DNA from: Bacteroidota bacterium
Lineage (GTDB): Bacteria; Bacteroidota; Bacteroidia; Palsa-965
Direction of reading: 5' to 3'
NCBI GenBank assembly: GCA_006218065.1
Contig: VBWE01000032.1
Location: 20,397 to 84,396, forward strand
DNA length: 64,000 nucleotides
The notes below the pieces were generated by a model. That model did not search any database and was not told where the DNA came from. It saw nothing but the letters and a program-made list of their open reading frames with translations. Shown in pieces: positions 47,347 to 56,006 of this stretch (positions are counted from its first letter, which is position 1; every line of letters starts with the position of its first letter). The translations under genes were made by a program, and so were the position numbers.

Positions 47347-49518
47347 TTACTGTTTCAGCACCCGGATTTCGACGCGGCGGTTTTTCCGGCGGTTTTCCTC
47401 GTTGTCATTCCCGTTCACCGGGTCGCTCTTGCCTTTGGGAACGGCACGGAGCCTTTCTGCGGATATGCCTTTGGAAATAAGATACTGCACAGCGGCTGCA
47501 GAACGCTTCTGCGAAAGCTCCTGGTTAAAAGATTCCGAACCTTTATTATCCGTATAACCCAGTACCTCGAACCGGAGTGCCGGGTTGTTCTTCATGTATT
47601 CGGCTGCCCGGTTGAGTTCCACGCGTGATTCCTCGTTGAGTTCGGATTTTTCAAATTCGAAATAGATCGTATTGAACACCATGCTGTTCGCGGCGGGATC
47701 GTTGACAGGATCGGTGTACACTTCAGCGACTTTGTTAACCTGCAGGCCGGGGCGGGGATTTTTTTTGTCAAGCCCTTCGAGGAAAAGCACGCGCGCAGTT
47801 GCCCGTTCACCCACCGGTTTCTCCCCGATTTCCTTGTCCACGTCGAAGAGCAGGCTAAACAGGACAATTTCCTGGCCCGTGAGACTTGCCCCGTTTTTGG
47901 TCTGGCTGAAACGGATTTCCTGGTAACAGTTGTCGAGACCGGGGCCTGCGGGAAAACTGATTTCCGATTTAGCCGGAGAATAACCGTCGCGTTCAACAAC
48001 GATGCTGTAGGTTGCACCGGGTTCGAAATTCAGGAGCGCTTCACCGTCAGTTGAAATCCCGAGCAGGTTTTTCCTCCCGTTCTGCAGGTTGGTAAACCAG
48101 ACTTTCGCATTATCCACCGGTTTGTTCCCGGTATTTTCCAGGATGCGTACCCAAAGCCGGTGCGTTTCCCGGAGATATTCCACGGCATAAATATCCAGGT
48201 CGCCGAGCGTATTGTTCTGCATCGAAGCGTAGTACCCGTAATCGGTGTTTTTACCCGGCACGTAAAAAATATCGTCGCCGCCATTGTTGATCGGGTAGCC
48301 GAGATTTTCCGGTTTTGTCCACAGGCCGTTTTCGTTCACGCTTTTGAAAACATCGAAACCGCCCATAGAATTATGTCCTTCGGAAGAGAAATACAAGGTG
48401 CTGCCGTCGGCGGAGATGTACGGTGATTCTTCATCATACGGCGTATTGACCGCGGGACCGAGATTCATCGGAGTTCCCCAGGTATCTTCTCCCATTTTTT
48501 CGCAGCGGTAAATATCTTTTCCGCCGAGCCCTTTCGGACGATCGCTTACGAAGTACAATGACTTGCCGTCGGGCGAAATGCAAAGGCTGGGTTCGTGGCT
48601 GCTTTTCCCGTCGATGCTTTCGTGCAGGCGTTTGGGCCTGCTCCATTTTTCCCCGTCGCCGAGGGCCGCCTGCCACATGTCGCTGTAGCGGAAGATGTAG
48701 AGTTTTTTCCCGTCGGGCGCAATCGCAATCGATCCGTCGTGATCATGCGTATTGATCTCGGATACGTTTTCCGCTTTCGAAAAAAGAAAACGGAAAGGTC
48801 CTTTGCGGAGCATCCGGTACGTCGTGTCTAATTTCCCGGCATTGCTCCAGCCCCCGCTCTCGCCCACGTTTTTCGACATGTACACGTCTTCGAAATAGTA
48901 TCCGTCGTCCGCGATATTTCCGCCGGTGCTTCCTTTTCGTTTCGAAGTGAAGAGCAGGAGTTTTTCGTCGCCCGTAAAAACCGGCGCATAATCCGGGTAA
49001 GCGGAGTTCACATTGTCGCCGAGATTCTCCACGCGCACGTTTACCGGTTTGCTCATGAACTTTTTCCCGTTCTCGCAGGTTTCGATCAGGCGGTCGATGC
49101 TTTTGAGCATCTCCGGCGAGTCGGCATATTTTTTCATGCCGGTATAACAGCGGATAGCATCGTCGAAACGATTCATCATCTGGTAAGCGGTGGCCGAATA
49201 ATAAAGCAATTCTTCATCGGCCTTGTCGCCGGCGATGGTCAGCGCTTTTTCAAACCAGGGGAGGCTGCGGGTTTTTTCGGTGGGCGAATAATACATGCAA
49301 ACGCCCATTTCGTAATAAATGGTGGCGTTTGACGGGTATTGTTCCACGAGTTTCCGAAGCAGGGGAACGGCCCGGTCGTATTCTTCAAAGAAAAAATATT
49401 CCTGGGCTTTGCGGTAGTGTTTCCGGTCTTTCCGGTCAACGCGCTTCTCCACTTTCGGCGGATCGGCCGAGAGGCTGAAAGAAAACAACAAAGCGAACGG
49501 GAACGCTAAGTGCCTCAT
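47347..49518 (-). CDS. PorE-like TPR/PD40/CRD/OmpA protein
   Basis: YDEESPYISADGSTLYFSSEGHNSMGGFDVFKS; OmpA VLGYTDNKGSESFNQELSQKRSAAAVQYLISKGI. Confidence 0.9.
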   Translation of the reverse strand: MRHLAFPFALLFSFSLSADPPKVEKRVDRKDRKHYRKAQEYFFFEEYDRAVPLLRKLVEQYPSNATIYYEMGVCMYYSPTEKTRSLPWFEKALTIAGDKADEELLYYSATAYQMMNRFDDAIRCYTGMKKYADSPEMLKSIDRLIETCENGKKFMSKPVNVRVENLGDNVNSAYPDYAPVFTGDEKLLLFTSKRKGSTGGNIADDGYYFEDVYMSKNVGESGGWSNAGKLDTTYRMLRKGPFRFLFSKAENVSEINTHDHDGSIAIAPDGKKLYIFRYSDMWQAALGDGEKWSRPKRLHESIDGKSSHEPSLCISPDGKSLYFVSDRPKGLGGKDIYRCEKMGEDTWGTPMNLGPAVNTPYDEESPYISADGSTLYFSSEGHNSMGGFDVFKSVNENGLWTKPENLGYPINNGGDDIFYVPGKNTDYGYYASMQNNTLGDLDIYAVEYLRETHRLWVRILENTGNKPVDNAKVWFTNLQNGRKNLLGISTDGEALLNFEPGATYSIVVERDGYSPAKSEISFPAGPGLDNCYQEIRFSQTKNGASLTGQEIVLFSLLFDVDKEIGEKPVGERATARVLFLEGLDKKNPRPGLQVNKVAEVYTDPVNDPAANSMVFNTIYFEFEKSELNEESRVELNRAAEYMKNNPALRFEVLGYTDNKGSESFNQELSQKRSAAAVQYLISKGISAERLRAVPKGKSDPVNGNDNEENRRKNRRVEIRVLKQ

Positions 49519-49567
49519 GAGGATATGATCAGTTCAAACAAATATAGGAAAAAGCGAAAGGAATTCC

Positions 49568-49661
49568 GAATGCCGATTTGCGATTGCCGATTTGCGATAT
49601 TAATCCCGTTAGCGTCTTCGTGCCCCTTCAATCGCCAATCGAAAATCGCCAATCGAAAATC
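49568..49661. repeat. Inverted repeat, GATTGCC family (copy 5)
   Basis: aatgccgatttgcgattgccgatttgcgat ... aatcgccaatcgaaaatcgccaatcgaaaatc. Confidence 0.8.
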
Positions 49662-51708
49662 ATTTTTTGTCGTCTTTGTTTTTCAGCGGATCGGGTACGT
49701 CGATTTTTTGTACCACGTCTTTGATGGGTTCGCCGGTTACGCTGAGGATGGTGAATTCGAAGCGGCGGTTGAGCGACATGCCCTGAACATTGGCTGTTCC
49801 GTTCGGGTTGTAATTGATCGCGATCGGTTTCGATTCGCCCATGCCCACGGCGCGCATGCGGTCTTTGCTGATGCCGCTCGAGATGAGGTAACTGACGACG
49901 GCCTGGGCGCGTTTTTCGGAAAGTTTCTGGTTGAGTTCGTCACCGCCGCGTGCATCGCTGTGACCGGAAACTTCCACGACGAGTTTGTCGAATGTTTTCA
50001 TCAGCTGGATGAGTGCAGCCAGTTCCGTTTTGGATTCGGGCTGGAGCTCGGATTTCCCGGTGGCGAAAAAGATATTCCGCACCACGATCTTCTGTCCCAC
50101 TTTGATCGGCTCGAGCACGATGGGGCGGTTGATCGTCATGTAGGCGGTAGTGTCGCTCACGTTGAAGTTATCCGACTGGTAGAGGTAATTCGTCGCCTGG
50201 TAGGTGATGGCGTAGTTCTGCCCGGACTGCAGGATCATGACGAATTTTCCCGTGGACGTATTCGGTTTGAATGTTCCCACGATATCGCCGGTAAGCACGT
50301 TGGTAACCGTGATCTCCGCATCCTCGGGCACGCCGCCGTAAATGCTGGTGATTTCACCGGAATATACGGTAACCGGCGTTTCAGCCCGGTCGGGGAAGGT
50401 GAGCAGGTAAATATCTTTTTCGCCCTGTCCGCCCGAATTTTTGAACGAAGAATAGTAGGCATGTTTGTTATCCGCCGTAGGAACGTAAAAAACGTCGTCG
50501 TCCGTCGTGTTTACAGGATAGCCCACATTCACGGGCGCCGACCAGCCGCCTTCTTCCGAATAGGTGGAAAAGAAAATATCGAAACCGCCCATGGTCGAAT
50601 GGCCGTTGGATGAAAAGTAAAGCGTAACACCGTCGGCCTGCATCGAAGGCGCATCTTCATCAAAAGCCGTATTGACGGCAGGTCCGAGGTTGATGGCTTT
50701 ACTCCATTGCCCGTTGGGCAGTTTGACGCTCCGGTAAATGTCGCGGCCGCCGAAACCGCCTTCGCGGTTGCTGGTGAAGTACAATGTATTTCCGTCGGGG
50801 CTGACCGAAGCGCTCGGTTCCCAGGACTTTCCGTTTACGTTATCGGTAATTTTTACCGGCGGCGACCAGTCTTTTCCGTTCAGCGTACTCACGTAAATAT
50901 TTCCGTCCCCGTTATCATCCTTGTAGATGAACAGTTGCTGTCCGTCGGCGCTCAGGCCGATGGTCGCTTCGTGGCCGCTGCTGTTGATGGCCGTACCGAT
51001 ATTTTGCGCAGCGCTCCAGGTGTCGCCGTTGCGGGTGCTTATGTATACGTCTTCGAAATATTTACCGTCCTCGGGATCGATTTTTCCGCCGGTAGTGGAC
51101 GGGCGGCGTGAAGTAAAAATGAGCACGGATTCGTCAACGGAAATGACCGGCGAGTAGTCGGCATAAGGCGTATTGATCCCGGTACCGGCGTTTTCCACTT
51201 TGATGTTGATGGGACTTGCCGTGTATTCTTTTCCGTGCCGGCACATTTTTATGCTGCGGTCGAGCGAAGCCGTCATCGCCGAATCACTTTGCCCGATATA
51301 GGTTTTGAATTTTTCGAATGCGGCGATGGATTCGTCGAATTTGTAATTGAAGTGATACGACTGGCCAAGGTAAAGCCATACCTGCGGAGGCGCCTGTTTT
51401 TCCTTGAACGACGTTTCGCGGTATTTTTCGCTTACTGCGCGGGAAGCGGGCTCGAGGAAGGATTCCGCTTTTGTTTTATCGGACGCGGAGTTCAGGTAAC
51501 AAACGCCGATTTTAAAACGCACGTTATTATTATCGGGTTGCTTGTCGAGCACTTCGAGGTAGAGGGACAGCGCTTTTTCGTAATCTTCCGCGGCAAAAGC
51601 CAGTTCGGCCTGGCTCCACTTTTTCTTAACCTCGTTTTTTTTGGCAAAAACGGGTGCAGCAAAAAGGAAGAGGGAAATAAAGGCGAATAGCCGGGTCGTG
51701 GTTTTCAT
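49660..51708 (-). CDS. PorE-like TPR/PD40/CRD/OmpA protein
   Basis: FDEDAPSMQADGVTLYFSSNGHSTMGGFDIFFSTYSEEGGWSAPVNVGYPVNTTDDDVFYVP; OmpA VSGHSDARGGDELNQKLSEKRAQAVVSYLISSGI. Confidence 0.9.
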   Translation of the reverse strand: MKTTTRLFAFISLFLFAAPVFAKKNEVKKKWSQAELAFAAEDYEKALSLYLEVLDKQPDNNNVRFKIGVCYLNSASDKTKAESFLEPASRAVSEKYRETSFKEKQAPPQVWLYLGQSYHFNYKFDESIAAFEKFKTYIGQSDSAMTASLDRSIKMCRHGKEYTASPINIKVENAGTGINTPYADYSPVISVDESVLIFTSRRPSTTGGKIDPEDGKYFEDVYISTRNGDTWSAAQNIGTAINSSGHEATIGLSADGQQLFIYKDDNGDGNIYVSTLNGKDWSPPVKITDNVNGKSWEPSASVSPDGNTLYFTSNREGGFGGRDIYRSVKLPNGQWSKAINLGPAVNTAFDEDAPSMQADGVTLYFSSNGHSTMGGFDIFFSTYSEEGGWSAPVNVGYPVNTTDDDVFYVPTADNKHAYYSSFKNSGGQGEKDIYLLTFPDRAETPVTVYSGEITSIYGGVPEDAEITVTNVLTGDIVGTFKPNTSTGKFVMILQSGQNYAITYQATNYLYQSDNFNVSDTTAYMTINRPIVLEPIKVGQKIVVRNIFFATGKSELQPESKTELAALIQLMKTFDKLVVEVSGHSDARGGDELNQKLSEKRAQAVVSYLISSGISKDRMRAVGMGESKPIAINYNPNGTANVQGMSLNRRFEFTILSVTGEPIKDVVQKIDVPDPLKNKDDKK

Positions 51709-51816
51709 TCCGGGATAACGGTTAAGTAACCTGCAAATATAGAAAAACTGGAATCCGCCGGGCCGGGAGAAAAAAGTAAAATCCGGATACGCTTTGTTTT
51801 CCTGTTTTTAAAAAAC

Positions 51817-51901
51817 TTGCCGCAGATTACGCAGATTAGTCCGTATAAATCTACAGCTCCTGCCACGAAGACACGAAGGCGCAAAGCATCACAAAGAGTA
51901 A
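51817..51901. repeat. Two adjacent dispersed-repeat half-elements without a visible inverted partner
   Basis: ttgccgcagattacgcagattagt followed by gccacgaagacacgaaggcgcaaagcatcacaaagagtaac. Confidence 0.6.
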
Positions 51902-51929
51902 CAGCCAACGGATTCCCGTAAATATAAAA

Positions 51930-53288
51930 TCAGATTTCGCGGTTGATGTCCCACTGTTCCAGGTAATCGGCCACGCGGCGCACGAACTGGCCTCCGAGCG
52001 AACCGTCGACCACGCGGTGATCGTAAGCGTGCGAGAGGAACATCATGTGGCGGATGCCGATGGTATCGCCGTAAGGAGTTTCGACTACCGCAGGTTTTTT
52101 GCGGATCGCGCCTACGGCCATAATGGCTACCTGCGGCTGGTTGATGATGGGTGTTCCCATCACGTTGCCGAAAGAACCGACGTTGGTGAGCGTATATGTT
52201 CCGCCCTGGATTTCGTCGGGCTGCAGTTTGCTTGCTCTTGCGCGGCTGGCAAGATCGTTCACGGCTTTGGTGAGGCCGAGCAGGTTCATCCGGTCGGCGT
52301 TTTTGATTACCGGCACGATCAGGTTTCCCGAAGGCAGGGCCGCAGCCATCCCGATATTGATGTTTTTGCGGATGATGAGCTTCGTGCCGTCGACTGAAAT
52401 ATTGATCATCGGGAAATCCTTGATCGCTTTCACGATCGCTTCGATGAAGATGGGTGTGAACGTGAGTTTTTCGCCTTCGCGTTTTTCGAAATTCTTTTTG
52501 ATCTTCTCGCGCCAGAGGACAATATTGGTCACGTCCGCTTCCACGTAAGAAGTCACGTGCGGCGAAGTATGTTTGCTCATCACCATGTGATCGGCAATGA
52601 GTTTGCGCATACGATCCATTTCCACGATCTCGTCGCCGTTCATCATGGTAACCGCCGGTTTCTGGTGTTGCTGGACGGGCTGGGAAGCGCCGTTGCCGTT
52701 GGATGTGATGCTGTCCGTGACCTGGTTATTTACCGCTGTCGGGAAAGCCATGGCGCTGGCTTTGCCTTTGTTCGGCAGGTAGGCTAGGATATCGTTTTTG
52801 GTTACGCGGCCTTCGGCGCCGGTTCCGGGAATGGCATCGAGTTCGGCCTGGCTTACGCCTTCCTGTTTGGCGATGTTGCGCACCAGCGGGGAATAAAAAC
52901 GTCCGCCGGAACTTTTTACAAGCTCTGCAGCAGCGGTAACGGTATTCACGGTCTGCTGGTTCGAAACGGCATGCTGCTGAGCGATATTCACTTCCTGCTT
53001 TGCTGCAGGTGTAACGGGTTCGGCAGTTTGCGTAACGGCAGCCGGGGCTTCGGTGGTAATCAGGGCGACTGCTTTTCCGACCTGGACGACATCGCCGTCC
53101 TTGAACAGTTTTTTGGCCAGGAAACCTTCAAAAGGCGAAGGAATTTCCGAGTCCACTTTATCGGTGGCGATTTCGAGAACGGGTTCATCGAGGGCGATTT
53201 TGTCGCCTTCGTTCTTCAGCCATTTGATGATGGTGGCTTCGTTCACGCTTTCGCCCATTTTGGGCATGATCAGTTCTACCTGTGCCAT
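51930..53288 (-). CDS. 2-oxo acid dehydrogenase E2 component (lipoyl acyltransferase)
   Basis: MPKMGESVNEATIIKWLKNEGDKIALDEPVLEIATDKVDSEIPSPFEG; YSPLVRNIAKQEGVSQAELDAIPGTGAEGRVTKNDIL; SHAYDHRVVDGSLGGQFVRRV. Confidence 0.94.
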   Translation of the reverse strand: MAQVELIMPKMGESVNEATIIKWLKNEGDKIALDEPVLEIATDKVDSEIPSPFEGFLAKKLFKDGDVVQVGKAVALITTEAPAAVTQTAEPVTPAAKQEVNIAQQHAVSNQQTVNTVTAAAELVKSSGGRFYSPLVRNIAKQEGVSQAELDAIPGTGAEGRVTKNDILAYLPNKGKASAMAFPTAVNNQVTDSITSNGNGASQPVQQHQKPAVTMMNGDEIVEMDRMRKLIADHMVMSKHTSPHVTSYVEADVTNIVLWREKIKKNFEKREGEKLTFTPIFIEAIVKAIKDFPMINISVDGTKLIIRKNINIGMAAALPSGNLIVPVIKNADRMNLLGLTKAVNDLASRARASKLQPDEIQGGTYTLTNVGSFGNVMGTPIINQPQVAIMAVGAIRKKPAVVETPYGDTIGIRHMMFLSHAYDHRVVDGSLGGQFVRRVADYLEQWDINREI

Positions 53289-53534
53289 ATTCGGAAGCTT
53301 GTTCGTAATTCTGGTTGACGTACTGAAAAATCAGTGCAAAAGTAACTGTTTTTCGCTGAAAAAACCGGGTCGGTAAAGCCGTGCCGGCAAATCGTTTTTA
53401 CCGTTTCCGGGAATTTTATCCCTGCCCGGGAGCCCCGGAAAGCAGCGGGGCCTGTAAACTCCATGTAAATAAATCGTGCAGCCGGTGAGAAAAATGCCTG
53501 CATATTTGTTCTCTTTCAAACGCCTGTCCAGGCC

Positions 53535-54305
53535 ATGCTGACCAAAAAAAGACAAAAAGAATATCTCGGCAAGCAGTTTAAAACGCTTTCGGCCAGTCCC
53601 GGCAATTACCGGGAATCCGGCAACGCGGAAGAACTGCACCGGCTTCGCGTGGCGGTGAAAAAAATCCGGGCCCTGGTTTTCCTGCAGGAAAAATGCGGAA
53701 GTGAAATTTCCACCCGCCCGGTTCATGCGCTCAAGGTTATTTTCGACCATGCCGGCACGATCCGCTCGGGGAAAATAAATCTCGCTTTGCTGCGTCGCTA
53801 CCGCCTGGGCGGAACCGGCGCCGGGAAAAAACTGGCGCTGCGGGTAGAGCAGGAACAAAAATCATTCAAGGCAAAAGCGCTGCATTACCAAAAAGAAATT
53901 GCGAAAGCGAAAAAGAAAATATCCGGCGGCATCAGCGGCATAAAAGAAAAAAGCGTTACGAAACTCCTGGAAAAAGATTCGGAAAAAGCGATCGTTTTCC
54001 TGCAAAAACATTTCACAGAAAGCGGCCTGCACAATTGCAGGAAAAAGCTGAAACGGATATTGTATATCCACACGATGCTTCCCGCGAAAATGAAAAAGAA
54101 AAACGGTGCGGATCTTTCTTACCTGCATAATCTGCAGGAACTGATCGGGCAATGGCATGATGCTACGGAATTCAGCCGGTTGCTCGCCGGGGCCGGCCTG
54201 AAAAAAGGAGCCGTGCTGAAAAAATCAGCCGCAAAAAGCAAAGCCATACTTATAAAGATCAGCGGTATGCTGAAGGACGTCCGGAAGAAAATGGGGCAAT
54301 CGTGA
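53535..54305 (+). CDS. CHAD domain protein
   Basis: EELHRLRVAVKKIRALVFL; LHNCRKKLKRILYI; YLHNLQELIGQWHDATEFSRLL. Confidence 0.82.
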   Translation: MLTKKRQKEYLGKQFKTLSASPGNYRESGNAEELHRLRVAVKKIRALVFLQEKCGSEISTRPVHALKVIFDHAGTIRSGKINLALLRRYRLGGTGAGKKLALRVEQEQKSFKAKALHYQKEIAKAKKKISGGISGIKEKSVTKLLEKDSEKAIVFLQKHFTESGLHNCRKKLKRILYIHTMLPAKMKKKNGADLSYLHNLQELIGQWHDATEFSRLLAGAGLKKGAVLKKSAAKSKAILIKISGMLKDVRKKMGQS

Positions 54306-54323
54306 GTTGGTTTAAAATTGAGT

Positions 54324-54541
54324 TTTCGGAATAGCAAAAGTTCGTTTTTCAATACGGATCATTTACCGTTTACCGTTTGCAGTTTACCGTTTTGGTATAA
54401 CAGGGATGTCGTCAAAATTTACGAACTCCCGTTTAAACAAATCCAAACTGTAAACTGTAAACGGTAAACGGTAAACAAAGCTATTCCGACGTAATAAAAA
54501 GACTTTCCTGTAAAACGGTTCTCCGGAGGAATTTAAAACAG
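54324..54541. repeat. Composite inverted repeat: TTTACCG/CGGTAAA heptamer arms plus CCGACGTA...CTCCGGAGGA module
   Basis: tttaccgtttaccgtttgcagtttaccgttttgg / ccaaactgtaaactgtaaacggtaaacggtaaac; outer tcggaatagc / gctattccga; module attccgacgtaataaaaagactttcctgtaaaacggttctccggaggaatttaaaa. Confidence 0.85.
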
Positions 54542-54608
54542 TTTCCGGCTATGCTTGACATTTATCATGTACCGGGAAAAGAACATGCCCTATCTTTGTC
54601 CCGGCTTT

Positions 54609-55577
54609 ATGAGCATCCTGAAAAAATACTGGGGAACGCTGCGGCGCATGAAAATGCTTCATGTGCTGCATAACCTGACCAATTACGGCAAACTGAAACG
54701 CAATAAAGCGCTGTACGAAAAGTACGGCGTGGACAAAAGCGTGATCAGCCCAATTACACACAAGGATTTTACCAACCATGCGGGCGAACTTCCCTGGCTG
54801 GACGTGCCGGGCGGGCTGGGGCGTGCGGAGCAGGATCCGCGGTTTGAAAAACTTTCGCCCGCTTTCCGCGAACAGGTAAGGCAATGGCCGGAAAACGGGC
54901 ATATGCTGCTGCCCGGTTTCGTATCGCCCGAAGATTGCGACCGCATCACGGCTGATCTCGAACAGATGATCGCGGATAAAAAAGTGGATTACGATTATAC
55001 CGAATCGCGCGTGATGAACGCCTGGAAGCATTCGGAAACGATACGCCGCCTGATCCGTAACCCGGAACTCACCGGGCTGCTGGGTTTTACGCTGAACCGT
55101 GAAGTGGTTCCTTTCCAGACCATCAGTTTTTTCAAAGGCAGCCAGCAGAAAACGCATTCCGATTTTATCCACATGACTACCGAGCCGGTGGGTTATCTCT
55201 GCGCGATCTGGGTAGCGCTCGAAGACCTGACCGAAGACTGCGGGCCGCTGCATTATTATCCCGGAAGCCATAAACTGCCGTATATTCTCGGGGAAGATTT
55301 CGAGCACAGCAGCAACGCGGTTTTTGTGGGCGACGACCTGTACGGGAATTACGAGAAAAAAATTGCGGAAGAGATCGAACAGAACCATCTGAAGAAAAAA
55401 ATATTCCTCGCGAAAAAAGGCGACCTGTTCATCTGGCATGCCAACCTGCTGCACGGCGGCGAAAAAGTTACCCGTGAAAATTCGACCCGGAAAAGTTTAG
55501 TGGCGCATTATTTCTGCAAAGGCGACGTGGTTTGTTACCACGAGATCACGCAAAGGCCGGCGGTGCTGCCGGAGTAG
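54609..55577 (+). CDS. Phytanoyl-CoA dioxygenase family protein
   Basis: MLLPGFVSPEDCDRITADLEQM; HSDFIHMTTEPVGYLCAIWVALEDLTEDCGPLHYYPGSHKLPYI; GDLFIWHANLLHGG. ATG at 54609 preferred because TATCTTTG at 54591-54598 lies inside the longer ORF. Confidence 0.88.
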   Translation: MSILKKYWGTLRRMKMLHVLHNLTNYGKLKRNKALYEKYGVDKSVISPITHKDFTNHAGELPWLDVPGGLGRAEQDPRFEKLSPAFREQVRQWPENGHMLLPGFVSPEDCDRITADLEQMIADKKVDYDYTESRVMNAWKHSETIRRLIRNPELTGLLGFTLNREVVPFQTISFFKGSQQKTHSDFIHMTTEPVGYLCAIWVALEDLTEDCGPLHYYPGSHKLPYILGEDFEHSSNAVFVGDDLYGNYEKKIAEEIEQNHLKKKIFLAKKGDLFIWHANLLHGGEKVTRENSTRKSLVAHYFCKGDVVCYHEITQRPAVLPE

Positions 55578-55585
55578 TATTACAA

Positions 55586-55999
55586 TCAAAACTTCGCCTC
55601 ACCCGCATAATCAAACCGCAGTACGGACTGCTGGTGAAAACGCATTTTATATGCTTCCGCAATTTCATCGAGCGCTTTGCCGCCTTTTTCTCTTTCATGA
55701 ATGACGACCAGCAGTTTGGTCGGTTCTTTTACCGTCACTTTGCGGGATGCATCGAACCAGTGCCCGCGCACATCGATGATGGAAAACCCGTCGGGAAAAC
55801 GGCGGGTCACGGCGGTATCGATGAAACGCGCGAAGTCGGCCGTATCCACGCGGCCGGTATCGCCGATGTTCAGCCCGAAATAGAGTTCCGTTTTTTGCCA
55901 GTTTGTTTTCGGCGGGAGCGGGACTTCGTCAAAAACGGGTTTGTCGCCGCTGTTGCAGGCCGCAAGCGCGAGGATTAAAAAGAGCGCAGTTTTTTTCAT
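55586..55999 (-). CDS. DUF3574-like lipoprotein
   Basis: Lipobox ILALAACNSG; WQKTELYFGLNIGDTGRVDTADFARFIDTAVTRRFPDGFSIIDVRGHW. Confidence 0.7.
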   Translation of the reverse strand: MKKTALFLILALAACNSGDKPVFDEVPLPPKTNWQKTELYFGLNIGDTGRVDTADFARFIDTAVTRRFPDGFSIIDVRGHWFDASRKVTVKEPTKLLVVIHEREKGGKALDEIAEAYKMRFHQQSVLRFDYAGEAKF

Positions 56000-56006
56000 G
56001 GGAAAA

